Shown here piece by piece: positions 47,133-58,564 of a stretch of 64,000 nt of DNA. The position numbers and the translations under genes are program-made. The first letter of the stretch is position 1. Each line of letters starts with the position of its first letter. Source of the DNA: Aradus depressus (taxonomy: Eukaryota; Arthropoda; Insecta; Hemiptera; Aradidae); the NCBI GenBank assembly GCA_963662175.1, contig OY759215.1, forward strand, positions 13,381,079 to 13,445,078, read 5' to 3'. Under the pieces are notes generated by a model, which saw nothing but the letters and a program-made list of their open reading frames with translations, was not told the origin of the DNA and did not search any database.

Positions 47133-47240
47133 TTCCTGCGAAAATTAGGGCATCAGCGGGTTTATGTAGGTTCAGCGTAATTCTGAGAATGGCTTTCTTA
47201 TACCAGTTCGTATATGCCAGTTTGAAAAGAGGAAGGATGT

Positions 47241-47468
47241 AGAGTGCTTGCCTACTGAGTTCAAGATCCCTTTCAAAACACTCTTTAGGTTTTTTATCTT
47301 GTAGGTAAAAAAACTTTGGGCATGCTCTAGTTTGGATGAGATGTTTAGCAAAGACCACTACCCTAGGTAGGCAAAGTTCAGGACTCCCACAGCGACGAGA
47401 AAGCTCTCTGATAGCAGGCGATATGACCTTGTTGGTAAGTTCGGACATGGGTCACAATAACTAGCTAA
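47241..47468 (+). mobile_element. SINE-1, deleted subtype
   Basis: A remnant of the head (GTGCTTGCCTACTGAGTTCA) is followed by the body and CACAATAACTAGCTAAG. It has the same internal deletion as 46871-46952. Confidence 0.7.
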
Positions 47469-47599
47469 GACTTTTAAAACGATTTTTGACCTGTATTTCA
47501 CAAACCAGGCGACATTTCTGTGAATAGATTATTGATTACGTAATAAATATAAGAAGTATCTTGTGATATGTAATTAGGCGACGAAGTGCAGTTGTCTCA

Positions 47600-48260
47600 A
47601 TTTTCGTCCGATACAAGCGAAAGTCTTATCAGATCTAAGTAAGCACATGTGACATCATCTTAAATTTCAAGTTCAATGCTGCTCACAATGTCGCAACATA
47701 GTTCAAAACATATTCAAAGGACCTTGAAATTTAAAATTCCGATGAAAACTCGATCCCAGTTTTTCATGCGATTACAATACTTCTTTATACCAAAAGCATA
47801 AGAAAGTAGAAATGTTTTCGGTGAATCAGCTATGTACTTCCCAAGCACGAATTAATCAATTACGTTTTCGCTCTCCCTCCAAAGCCAATTCAACGTTTGG
47901 TCTAAAACTCAATATTTGACTTACATAGGAGCTTCTGAACACTCATACTACATTTCATATCGAAACATTCATTACATCGGCATTTATTATGATATAAAGC
48001 TCAAGCCCCTCTTCTCCGGTCTCCCCCTAGGTTCCTTCGGCCGATTTCGCGGGATACATCGGGAGTTATCGTGTTCAGAGATACACCTATACACACACAC
48101 GCATATACAGAGAAGACTTCTTTTTTTCATTTTTGGAACTAAAATTAACATTATTTTTTCATTTTTGGAATTAAATTAATAACATTCAACATATATTTTC
48201 TCAGTGATTAAATAACTTCCCTCATACTTGGTATAGCTGGGGAAGTAAAAAGAGGAAGCC
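47600..48260. repeat. Dispersed repeat DR-1, long copy
   Basis: CGAATTAATCAATTACGTTT, then TTCATATCGAAACATTCATT, GAGTTATCGTGTTCAGAGAT, and the palindromic end ATAACTTCCCTCATACTTGG / TATAGCTGGGGAAGT near 48210-48249. Also contains the ACCTTGAAATTTAAAATTCC module near 47720. Confidence 0.55.
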
Positions 48261-48689
48261 AAGCAGAAATAAGTGAAATGGGCTTCTTTCACGAGGCTCC
48301 AAGCAATATCCCACCCAGTTAATGTTGATATTCCTTTCAGATAGCTACTTTCTTAGGTCTGCTAGCGGCCGGTGTCTGCACGTTTGGTCAGATAACTAAC
48401 CTTGCTTTATTAAAGGAGACAGTTTGGTCTGAATGGAGGCGAGTTCACGGTTCGGTTGAGGTCTATAGTGTTGGGGAGAGATATGGCAGATGTTGCCGCG
48501 GCCGGCGTCAGATGTGTGCACAGAATCACAGAGAAGGTTAGTCAACCGGAGACCTAGCTAAGACCAGGCCCTCGGTTCCGGTTCGGCACAAGGCGGAGAT
48601 TCAGCCAACCGCAAGCCCAGCTTGGACCTGTCTGGACAGTTGTCACTTGGTCTTTAGTTTGTTGGCATAGCAATCAGTTGGGTGTATCT

Positions 48690-48900
48690 ACACTTTTATT
48701 AAAAAAGTAGTCGGCGAATCATCAGTAGTACCTTCTCAGCTATTTGTAATCAACTAATTTTTCGCTCTCTCTCTGAACCCTTATCTGAAAAATTGAAACT
48801 CAGTGGGGGTTCTCCTCGTGGGGGCTCTGAATACACTTTTAAAGTGTTGAGTCTATACAGTCATTCTATCGAGAGTTATCGTGAGTAGATGAAAAAACAG
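48690..48900. repeat. DR-1 fragment
   Basis: GTCGGCGAATCATCAGTAGT, TCGCTCTCTCTCTGAACCCT and GAGAGTTATCGTGAGTAGAT belong to the same family. Confidence 0.4.
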
Positions 48901-48921
48901 GCTTCAGGGCCAGTAGTGGAA

Positions 48922-49690
48922 GCCGCAAGTGGAATGACGTCACCACCTCAACCAAGCTTCTTCCAATGACCCATTCAACCAGCTTTACTCCAACTGCACA
49001 TGAGATAGCCTTAAACACCCTTAACTATTGAAAGCCAATCCTAAGGAACGTGAGAGACGACACGGTGTAGGCTGCAGGTGGAATGACGTCACCGCCTCAA
49101 CCAAGCTTCTTCCAATGACCCACTCATCCAGCCTTACTCCAACTCCACATGAGATAGCCTTAAACACCCTCAACTATTGAAAGCCAATCCTAAGGAACGC
49201 GGGAGACAGCACGGTGTAGGCCGCAAGTGGAATGACGTCACCGCCTCAACCAAGCTTCTTCCAATGACCCACTCATCCAGCCTTACTCCAACTGCACATG
49301 AGATAGCCTTAAACACCCTTAACTATTGAAAGTCAATCCTAAGGAACGTGAGAGACGACACGGTGTAGGCTGCAGGTGGAATGACGTCACCGCCTCAACC
49401 AAGCTTCTTCCAATGACCCTCTCATCCAGCCTTACTCCAACTCCACATGAGATAGCCTTAAACACCCTCAACTATTGAAAGCCAATCCTAAGGAACGCGG
49501 GAGACAGCACGGTGTAGGCCGCAAGTGGAATGACGTCACCGCCTCAACCAAGCTTCTTCCAATGACCCACTCATCCAGCCTTACTCCAACTGCACATGAG
49601 ATAGCCTTAAACACCCTTAACTATTGAAAGCCAATCCTAAGGAACGCGGGAGACTACACGGTATAGGCTGCAGTTGCCGCCACTACATCA
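48922..49690 (+). repeat. 149-bp satellite array with 298-bp dimeric higher-order repeat
   Basis: CTAAGGAACG recurs at 49041, 49190, 49339, 49488 and 49637, exactly 149 bp apart. Neighbouring monomers alternate between type A (CGTGAGAGACGACACGGTGT, GGCTGCAGG) and type B (CGCGGGAGACAGCACGGTGT, GGCCGCAAG). The alternation ACTCCACATG/ACTGCACATG keeps step. Each monomer carries the perfect palindrome TGACGTCA (48935, 49084, 49233, 49382, 49531). The last monomer diverges into GCAGTTGCCGCCACTACATC, like the isolated monomer at 46956. Non-coding. Confidence 0.95.
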
Positions 49691-49699
49691 ACCCCGATT

Positions 49700-50570
49700 T
49701 CCACATGACTAATAACCTTTAATTATCGAAAACAACCCCTAAGAAACGTGAGGTGCACCTCTAGTAAAATAAATAACAGAAAAAAATACCAAAATGAAAA
49801 AAAAAACTGATGAAGCAACGTAGGTGAACTGTCAGAGCGAGGGAAAATATACTTACCTTGAGCACTCCGTCCTTCGGATTGGACCTTATAGGAAGCAATG
49901 GTCCAGAGCTTGAGAAGAGACCTGCGCAAATCGGCTTCACCTACGAACTCCAAAGCCCTGACTTCCCCTACAATCCCAAGTTCAATTAAAGGTGGTTCTT
50001 TGTCCGGAGGTCCGGTGTGTCGCACGAGGCCCCTCACTACTCACCTCAGCTAACCGGACCATAATTAATACCAGTTTAAGGGGCTCCTTCAGTTACCCCC
50101 TCTCTAATTGTTCAAGACTTGGGGAGCTCCGTATTTCGTAATTGAGGACTCAGTCCGTTTCTCCCCTAATGGACGGACATCTTGATTAAACTCGATCTCA
50201 CTCCTTGCCAGGAATTCCTCTTCCTACTCCGCCTCAATCCTTTAATCCTTCCTGGTAAGCCCCTGAGCTCTGAGGAATGTTCCCTCAATCAGTCCCAGCC
50301 TCATTTACATTGTGTTCATATGCACCCGATGTACTACATCTCAAATGGGATTTCTCTAGAAATGAGGAATCTCTATGACTGTAGGCATTATGCATGATGA
50401 TAGTATGAGTAATAGTCACCCTGGAATTACCACCATTAAAGTTAATAAACATATAGACATATCAACCTATACATCCCCTCCATACACACAAATATAAATA
50501 ATTAAAAAAATAACAACTAGATAAAACATAAGAAGGTTAGTAAATTTAAGCAGGTTAGTAACTTTAGGAG
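49700..50570. other. Non-coding stretch
   Basis: Starts with a segment shared with 47095-47132 (ACAACCTTTAAT..CGAAAACAACCCCT). GAGCACTCCGTCCTTCGGAT near 49860 is a SINE-1 scrap. Otherwise nothing was recognised. Confidence 0.4.
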
Positions 50571-50700
50571 AGAGGCCATGATGGCCGTGCGGGCTAGAGC
50601 GTAGGGCTTTGGTCGCAGGGCCTAACCAAGGTTTGCGGGTTCGAATCCCGTCCGGGAGTGAGTTTTATTTCGTAGATAGAACTCCCTCCCGGGGCCATGG
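50571..50700 (+). mobile_element. SINE-2 (class II tRNA-derived, short)
   Basis: GGCCGTGCGGGCTAGAGCGT resembles the D-arm/A box of tRNA-Leu or tRNA-Ser, and TGCGGGTTCGAATCCCGTCC is a B box. A hairpin (GGGAGTGAGTTTTAT / ATAGAACTCCC) and the end CCCGGGGCCATGG follow. About 130-145 bp. A second copy is at 58311. It was not called a tRNA gene because the hairpin tail is conserved in both copies and the acceptor does not close properly. Confidence 0.75.
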
Positions 50701-50974
50701 ATTGTAATAAATGACTAGATAACTTCATTATAAGACATGGCATAAAACATAAGGCCAAAAAAAACATTAAGCAGGTTGATAACGTTATCTGCCCAGTTAA
50801 TAACTGTAAACTGCAAATCACTAACCTCAGGATAAATAAAAAGGTGGGGTGAACATGGCCTAGGTTGGAACATCCTAAGAAATTCCCTTTAATTTATTTA
50901 ATTCCCTTCGTGAATAATTATATATATTTTATATAATATCAACTGTTAAGATTTAACAGTAATTTTGTTTACCT

Positions 50975-51253
50975 CTTCGAAACCTGGCCGAGGCCCCTAG
51001 ATATATCTGAGATAAAAAAGCTTTGAGCATGCCGTCCCTCGGATGGGACGTTGAGCGATAGTCCCGAGCCTGTACGATGTCAGGTAGTCGTTAAAGACCC
51101 CTACCCCATGTAAATAAAAATTTAGGGTAGGCAAAATTTACGACTCCCATAGTAGAATCGGGCGCATGTCCATCAGAGCGACGAAAGAGCGCTCTGGTAG
51201 TAGGTGTTATGACCTTGTAGTTAGAGCCAGGGCATGAGTCTTAATAACTAACT
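50975..51253 (+). mobile_element. SINE-1, 5' truncated
   Basis: Starts within the B box (TTCGAAACCTGGCCGAGGCC) and runs to TTAATAACTAACT. The body is well conserved. Confidence 0.8.
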
Positions 51254-52000
51254 AGGAAGTCAAAAAAGAAAGGACTTTAACTACTCGCCTAATGTTATAC
51301 TTAAGGTACATTAAAACTTAAGGTCATGTAGAGTCCCGAAATATAAATTGAAAATGTAGGTAGAGAAGAGAAAGAAACTTATAGAATTGTCTCGAACACA
51401 TGTAAATAATTAATTTTATTTTACCAACGTAAAAGAACATGAGAAGTTATTCAGACAAGAAATTTTACATCAACTGGATAAGAATCTAATATTGAAGCGA
51501 ATTGTATAAATACTTGGCAGAATTGTGAAAATGGACCGATCCTTCGAAAGGGTTTATTCTGGATAAAAGGACCTACTAAAATACATGTATTATACAGGGT
51601 GTAGCCAAATGTTTGTGCAATGCATCGGGAGTGCATTCTGGTGACCGAAGTATATGTAGTAAGAAAAGTTCCTATAAACGAATGTTATCATATTAGTTTT
51701 AGAAAAAATCAATGATTTACTTCTTGCATATTTTTGTGAATTGATATTACTACCCTTAGCATAAATAAAAATGTGGGGTGAACATGGTCTTGATAGGTGG
51801 AACAAATTGAGTATTCTTCAAAACTTCACATACATAAAAAAAATAAAAATAAAAAATCATGCACGTAGTTCTTAAGGAATCTTTCACTTCTGTTAGCATT
51901 TTTGACAAAGGATAATTTGATGCAAAACCCGCAACTCACCGTTGTGTATATCCAAAGCATTCGGGAGTTTGGGAGGGACAACACAGGTAGATATTGTGGT
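51254..52000. other. Non-coding stretch
   Basis: TATACAGGGTGTAGCCAAAT near 51590 looks like a DNA-transposon end, but no partner was found. Nothing else was recognised. Confidence 0.3.
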
Positions 52001-52006
52001 TACATT

Positions 52007-52324
52007 GAGGGCACGGGAAGCTCAGTGGTAGCTTGCTTGTGTACTCAGCTCAAGATCGTGGGAACGAAACCCGCCCAATGCCCTAAGGTTTTTATCTGGC
52101 AGGTGAAAAAGTCTTGACCATGACATCCTTCGGACGTTAAGCGATGGTCCCGAGCCTGTATGATGTCAGTTAGTCATTAAAGACCCCTATCCTAGGTGAA
52201 TAAACCTGGATTTGCAAACTTAAGAACTCTCACAGTAGAAACTCTCACAAACGAAAGAGTGCTCTGGTAGTAGGCGATATGATCTCGTAGTTAAAACCCG
52301 GGCATGTGTCACAGTAACTAACTA
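52007..52324 (+). mobile_element. SINE-1, full-length but diverged
   Basis: GAGGGCACGGGAAGCTCAGT head, GTGGGAACGAAACCCGCC (mutated B box), body and CAGTAACTAACTA tail. There are several small deletions in the body. Confidence 0.8.
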
Positions 52325-52864
52325 TATTGGTCACAATATGATGGACACAGAATCACAGAGTTTGTTGAGTAAGAAGCCTGGGAAATATAACACATATGAG
52401 ATCTTGCACTCTTTGTTCCGCTGGATTTTAATTTTTCTGACTGTAAGATTAAATCACTGTGAAAACCGATCTTATGTCGTCTCAATCGAGATCTTTTTTA
52501 CAATTATTTGGAAAAATCTGCCTCATATGTATATTGAACCGATAAATAATTCCAACTAATGTGAATAAAAATATTTATAAAATAAGATAGGGCCTGTATC
52601 TTTGAAATAAAGATCTCTATAGATGGACGCTATTAAAATGTATTTTCAACCAGGAGAGGGGGCACCGGCAATGGCCAGGCCCCACTTCATTAGAACTTTC
52701 GACAAAATAGGTATTGGGAAAGCTGTCAAACGTTAGAGCCATAGACTGACAGACGTCCAGCACAAAATATCTTAAATTTAAATTTTCAGTCAGTAGCGAT
52801 TACAGGATTCTTCTTCAGAAGGTGGATAAAAATGATTCTCTTCCTCTTGAAAATGCGTGTTAAT

Positions 52865-52896
52865 TCCCAACGGGTGCATTTCTGCATCATCAGGCT
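52865..52896 (-). ncRNA. Hammerhead-like motif with altered GAA
   Basis: Minus strand: CC, core CUGAUGA (52887-52893), an extra U, GCA-GAAA-UGC (weak stem II), ACC where GAA is expected, CGUU, GGG. The first core half is perfect and the second half is lost. Confidence 0.3.
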
Positions 52897-52999
52897 AAAA
52901 CATAAAAACAACTGCATTACCTACTACATAGTTAAAACTTGAGTATCATATGTACAAAAATAAATAAATTTACATAAATCGTCATTAAACTCAAGATAT

Positions 53000-54680
53000 A
53001 TAATCACTTTTATTCATCTTATAAAATTTTAATTTTTGATGAGATTCATATATGAAAAAAACATTTTCGTCCCTATAATTTTTGGGGTGTAATATTTTGT
53101 ACAACAGTTCTTTTACTACTTAATAGACGAAAAAAACTAAAAAAAAAAAAAGATTTAGTGGAATCCAAGTCATTGATGATCTAAAAAGTCTGTAAATGTA
53201 TGTATTTGTAAATATATTTATCTATTTGTGTATGTATCATTTTTTGATGCTACATCAAAAGCAGTCATAACATCAACAAAAAAATTGAAGTTTTTTTTTA
53301 TTTTAGCGGTTGCAATAATTCATTTTAACGAAAAATTCACAAATAACTTTCAACTGACATATTTAATATCCAGTGGTGCTCCCTCTTTTTGAAGAGTGTT
53401 TAAATTTCTGCTTGATTTATGTTGGTCACACCCCAAAATGCTGGTCCCTTAAATAAACTAAACATAGACTCGAACTACTAACGGCATGTCTGGAGTTCTG
53501 CGCTTCCCCCATAATAAATCCAAGAGAAAAAACGTAAAAAAGAAAGAGGTTGTCTCTAAACTAAACTAGGTCTTGTCGGGTGGTAAGGCAAAGAATTTCG
53601 GCAAGGTCTCGCAAGGAGGGGTGGCTATTTTGGAAGAAGCCAGGGGACAACCACAACAAATAAACTGCCAACATACTCAGAGAGTGCCAGTGTCTAATTT
53701 TAGTGAATAGTCACCAATGTTGGGGTATTTTAATTAAAGTGTTGGTAAACAACACCGTTGGGCTACACAAAGCTTACGATTAATAAAATGGTATTGTAAC
53801 GTTTAAAAAAGCTAAAACGAATAATCCTGGTGTTCTGAGCCAATAATAAATTATAAAAATCGACAAAAAGTTATAAGAGCAAACTTAATCATAAGTAGTA
53901 GGCGATGACCTCTTAGTTAAAGCCCGGGCATGAGTCATAAAACCTAACCTAACCTATTATATACGTGGGTTGTTAAAACATAAAAAAATATATATTTACA
54001 TACCACTATTTCTATTCATATCCTCTTGATACATTTTTGAGGGAAGATTTTCTTATCTCGTGCTCTTCAATGCAATATAGAAAAAAGAGCCGTCCTTGTC
54101 TGTCCTCAAGCTCTAAAACAAAAAATATACGCAAAAAAAGTTTTTAGATAAAATTCAAAATTGCTTTGTGTAAGTTGAATAGTGGCCCACTACAGGATTT
54201 AAAACATCATAATATAAGGACAATTGATGGGCTGATTTTGACGTAAAAGTCATGTGTGGCAAGAGTGAAGGCCACACAGCTGCTATCTATGATCTACATA
54301 TGGCACTACTTTGGTAGTTCCTTCCCCTGGTGGTGATAAAGTGAGCTACGATCCATCCAGTAAATCCCACAGGGAGGAAGGCAAGGTGAAACCACTCAAT
54401 TGAAGGTCATTGTATATAATATATTATGTATATCATATATATTTGTGTATCATAACATGAAAATCCTAGTCATTTCATGACCCGGCATACAATGAAATTA
54501 AATAAAAATTTGAATAATGTATCAACTGGTTTTTACGTCATTTCAGATTCGAGATTTTACCGTTATTCATTTGACGATTTTTTCATAAGGGTCTGTATTG
54601 ATTTTACTTAATATTTTCTTCTTCTTCAAATTATCTTTGTCCCATCTAGTATTTATGGCTGTGTTTTTATTTCACTCTTT
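53000..54680. other. Non-coding stretch
   Basis: No gene seen. It contains the SINE-1 scrap at 53892-53955 and otherwise unrecognised sequence. Confidence 0.4.
53892..53955 (+). mobile_element. SINE-1, 3' end with CCTAA-type tail
   Basis: AGTAGTAGGCGATGACCTCT through GGGCATGAGTCATAAAACCT, then CCTAACCTAACCTA. Only the last 60 bp of the family are present. Confidence 0.7.
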
Positions 54681-54683
54681 AAC

Positions 54684-55065
54684 AATTGACGGGGTTAGAA
54701 TCAAAATGGTCCAAGTGACATTTTTGAAAATTTTTTGTTAAGTGCACAATCGGATACAAAAATTATAGTTCTGGTCAAGAAAAAAGTTGAACAAGTTAAA
54801 TCCTAGCCAGTGCTGAGATCGAGTGGCAAATCACTTATTCCATTTTTGTGACATGAACAAGTAACTTAAACATATCAATAGTGACCTTGAAATTAAGATT
54901 TTTATTCAATTTTATGGTTTGCTAACAGCAACCTTCACCATAAAAGCAGAAGACAAAATATTTCCGGTTTCGATAAATTATAGATTTTTTAAATCAGTTA
55001 ATCCACAGTTTCTTCAAAGTTTTGAAAATGTCACTTAAACCACTTTGATTCTAACCCCGTCAATT
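54684..55065. mobile_element. MITE with long inverted repeats
   Basis: The left end AATTGACGGGGTTAGAATC and the right end, reversed, are the same. Similarity continues about 45 bp inward (CAAGTGACATTTTTGAAAA versus TAAGTGACATTTTCAAAAC). 382 bp, no coding potential. The target duplication was not resolved, so the superfamily is unknown. It would need a transposase from elsewhere. Confidence 0.8.
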
Positions 55066-55076
55066 ATATAACCATA

Positions 55077-55135
55077 GGTCTTTAACGAGTACCTGACATC
55101 GCGCAGACTCAGGACAATCGCTTAGCGTCTCATCC
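55077..55135 (-). mobile_element. SINE-1 scrap beside the MITE
   Basis: GGTCTTTAACGAGTACCTGA and GGACAATCGCTTAGCGTCTC are family body sequence in reverse. Confidence 0.55.
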
Positions 55136-55824
55136 GCGTAATCAAGAACCTTTCAAAGAAATATATATATTTCATCCAAAATCAAACCAATTCTGGCATC
55201 AAATTTAAAATCTACAAGGCATTACTGTGTCTATTCGAGTCTTCCGAGTTATACCGTTATGAGGTAAAACCGGATTCTACATTTCCTATCCCTTGAGTGG
55301 AAAACACGCAACAGCTGTAACAGGTTCAGACGAAATTTCAATCGATGAAATCAGGTAAAACGACAAAATCTAGCGAGTAGAGTTTACGGGATGCTCCCAA
55401 GGGTTGGTTTAATTATGTAAATAAGGTTTATAAAGGGGTTGCTTCTATTATTGACAGTCAGAACAAGGGTGTCAGTTGTTCATTAAATCAAGGAGGTCCA
55501 ACTTCCTCAAGACTCATTAAAATTGGGGTAAAGTTGGTCTAACGAAAGTCTGTTCTGAGGAGGGTGATCATCGGAAGGAATAGTATCAGAAAAATACATA
55601 TAATACAAATACAATACAAATACACTTCAGTTCTTGGACAGAAGTCAGCCTTGGCGTAACTCGTCTTATTTGCAAGGGGGAGATGTCAATAGCCAAAGAC
55701 GTCAATAGGATACCTTCAGCAAAACAGTTGCAACAAGAAAGCATAGAGGCTTGAGTAGAACGTAGAACTGAGGGAAGATTGTAGGCTTCTCAAAACGAGG
55801 TAATCAGACACAAATGTGCATTTA

Positions 55825-55862
55825 GGGTGAGCGCTTTTGGTTGTTACACCATCCTCAGACCC
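55825..55862 (-). ncRNA. Hammerhead-ribozyme-like motif, G12 changed
   Basis: Minus strand: GGGU pairs with ACCC (stem I). Core CUGAGGA is correct, then one extra U. GGU...ACC forms stem II. AAA stands where GAA is canonical (G12 to A). AGCGCU is self-complementary (stem III), with C as cleavage base. One substitution separates it from the plan; the inverted partner at 56485-56508 keeps that G. Confidence 0.45.
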
Positions 55863-56279
55863 AGTTATAAAAACTGTAGCTAATTAACTCATGACCAGTC
55901 AAATTAAAATTCAAGGGGCACAGCTATGACTGATGACGTAGAACTACGTCTAGTATATTCAGTTTTTCAAATTAAATCAAAAGAAATCTTTCTTATTTTA
56001 TTTATTTCATATAAATGTATGCTATGTACAATTCATGGTAACTATCACAATCGATTATGCATTAATTTCACTAGAAGTAGAATAGGCTGTATTATGTTAG
56101 TTAGTTATTATGATTTGAAGAATGAACAAAACATAAAACAGAAATAAGATTGAAATAGTTTTAAGAATTTAGTTTGCACGATTTGTCTTTTGATTTCTGT
56201 TTCAATAATTAGTTTTTAATTTTATAATGTAGATTTAATTAAATAAACCCCAATACTTGTTCTTTAAATTCTATGCTAT

Positions 56280-56440
56280 TCATTTTCCCTGTTGGCCCAG
56301 TAAGATAATTTAAAAACCTTTGGATTAGATTTAACATTTTTGCAAAATTTGAAAATTGCACGTCTTCAACCTTTTGATATTTTTAAGGGCCTTTTTCGGA
56401 AACTACCGTAGAAATCAAAATTTAGTAAAAGGCCAGAGAT
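56280..56440. repeat. Dispersed repeat DR-3, deleted copy
   Basis: TTTCCCTGTTGGCCCAGTAA through AAATCAAAATTTAGTAAAAG, matching 22568-22800. Confidence 0.65.
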
Positions 56441-56484
56441 ACAATTTCTACAGGAAATGTGGTAATTTATACATTTGTTTTCGG

Positions 56485-56508
56485 GGTAACAACCGAAAGC
56501 GCTCACCC
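56485..56508 (+). ncRNA. 3' half of a hammerhead-like motif
   Basis: GGUAACAACC (stem II), GAA, AGCGCU (stem III), C, ACCC. The CUGANGA half and the stem I 5' strand are not recognisable upstream. Confidence 0.35.
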
Positions 56509-57179
56509 TAAATATACATTTTGTGTGGGAAAGGAATATATTTTTCTTTTCCTAATCTTCGAGTTTCCCACTACATCGGCCAGTTCCAAGAAAACTCAGG
56601 TACTCAGATCTATTGCGAGTCAATATAGGCTCATATGAGACCAGGACTAGCAGATAACTGCTAGAGAAAAGACAGGGACAAGGAAATGGATGGCCCGGGG
56701 AGTAATGGAGTAATGTAAGGGGACATGTTGACCTCGGGTAACTAGCGTAAATAATTAACGAAGTACAGAACACTAATTTAACAGCAAATTAACCGACAGA
56801 CTCATCAGCGTGTCCTAGTGAAAAATTGCTTTTCTTGTACCCTGTTAAAGTAGAATCGATATTGGCTGGATAAAGTTCCAACTTGAAAAATGTGTTGAAA
56901 GAAGAAAAAATATTGTAATGGATAGCCATGTTCATGTCACAAAATACAATGAAGCTATTCACAGCTCCAAAGGCGGACAAATAGTAGCACAATCTGGTGA
57001 GAGAAAATTGGAATCTGAACATGGCGTAAACAAAGAGTAATTCATAATATTCCTGTCAGGGTGCATTTTAGCAAATGCGCAAAACAGACACTGGATCCGA
57101 GTTTTCACCTTCTAATCTTTCATATGCACCTGAACATATTACCGCTATCTATTTCATCCTTATCGGACCTATCGGGCGC

Positions 57180-57760
57180 TATAATGAATGTTTACTTCCC
57201 CAGCTATACAAAGTATAGGAGAAGTTACATAATAGATCAGAAATTCGAAGTTGAGTTATCACCGGAATTTCATGTTTCCAAAAATGTAAAAAACAATTTT
57301 TGTCTGCCAGTGTTTTTGTGACTCACAAGATATCTCCCGAGAAAATTAATGTATCGACTAGAAATTATATATATGTGTCCAGAACCCCATATGGACGACA
57401 CCTATTGACTTTCAGCCAAATCGGCCAAAGGTAAGGTTGGATTAGAGGGGAGGCTTAATAACTGTCATTATAATAAATGTATCGATATAAAATTTCATAT
57501 ATGAGTTCAAAACTCTGTATGGACGACACTTATTAATTTTCAGAGGAATCGGCTGAATAAAGAGGGGGATCATAGGGAAGCTCAACTCAAAAACCCCAAT
57601 AACAGCCGATGTAAAGAATGTATCGACATGAAATTTTATATTTAACGTCAAATCCCCATGAGGACACTAGCTAATATTTTTTAGAAAAATCGGTCAAAGG
57701 GAAGAGGGGAATCGAGGGAAGGGTGTCAATCCAAAAACTCTAACTACTGCATAATTTGTC
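57180..57760. repeat. Dispersed repeat DR-1, multiple modules
   Basis: ACTTCCCCAGCTATACAAAG then TATAGGAGAAGTTACATAAT (palindromic end) is followed by three successive modules. Each has ATGTATCGA.. and AATTTCATAT-like text plus GGACGACACNTATTNANTTTCAG. A copy with tandem internal modules. Confidence 0.6.
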
Positions 57761-58310
57761 ACAAATTTTAGTATCAGGATTTAGAAGCCCTTCCAGATCA
57801 CTTCCAATTCGTGTCATTGAAAAATGTACTGACTGCATGAGATCTCTTTTCATGTAGAAGTTACAATAAAAGTTTAAGAAAAGGATGAGCCTCAAACGTG
57901 TCTTAAACGAGTTTAAATTGATTATAGGGAGGAATGTTGGGCAGGAATCTGCGGCATCTGGGAATGAAGAAGGAGATGCTAATAAACAGGGAAGCACTCT
58001 TTACCTTCGTAATGAAATTGAGAGGGGGGGAGGGGGGGTTCTTGGAGGAGTCGGTGAACAAACTTCTCCAAGCTAGGGCAGCCTCGCGCGCCGTCTTGTG
58101 TCAACATGGAGAACCCCACTCAACTTCACTCACTAATTGATTAAATCTTATCAATGCTGACAATGGTAATGCCAGCATCTCTTATGTTGGACAGGCTATG
58201 TCTGCAATCATTAATAATAATAACAACATTTATTTCCGTAAAAAACATGGTAATAGGATACTTCATAAGATTGGATACATTAAGATAACTTATAATTTAG
58301 GTAGCTATTA

Positions 58311-58446
58311 GGAAGCCATGGTGGCCGTGCGGGTTAGAGCATAGGGCTTTGGTCGCATGGTCTCTCACCATGGTTGCGGGTTCGATTCCCGTTAGGGAGT
58401 GAGTTTTATTTCGTAGATAGAATTCCCTCCCGGGGCCATGGATGTC
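58311..58446 (+). mobile_element. SINE-2, copy with target duplication
   Basis: 136 bp flanked by GCTATTA at 58304-58310 and 58447-58453. GGCCGTGCGGGTTAGAGCAT (A-box region), a long variable arm, TGCGGGTTCGATTCCCG (B box), then the same hairpin tail and CCGGGGCCATG as at 50571. Confidence 0.8.
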
Positions 58447-58564
58447 GCTATTAACTCTTAGAGTCTGTCTGACACATGTGATTAATAATAACAATACTAT
58501 TTAAAAAATAAAATGAAATTAATAAATAAATATTTATGAGTACAAAATTTATATACTAATAAAT

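Larger units (their letters stand above)
55803..56530. repeat. Pair of inverted repeats each carrying hammerhead-like sequence
   Basis: Left arm ACACAAATGTGCATTTAGGG then TGAGCGCTTTTGGTTGTTAC; right arm GTAACAACCGAAAGCGCTCA then CCCTAAATATACATTTTGTG. These are inverted copies about 670 bp apart. The interior includes DR-3 sequence (56280-56440) and no protein match. Confidence 0.6.

Noticed and set aside
48922..49690. CRISPR array
   Set aside because: Units are 149 bp and contiguous with no spacers, and the surroundings are eukaryotic.
51590..51640. TACAGGGTGTAGCC as a DNA-transposon end
   Set aside because: No inverted partner or target duplication was found within several kilobases.
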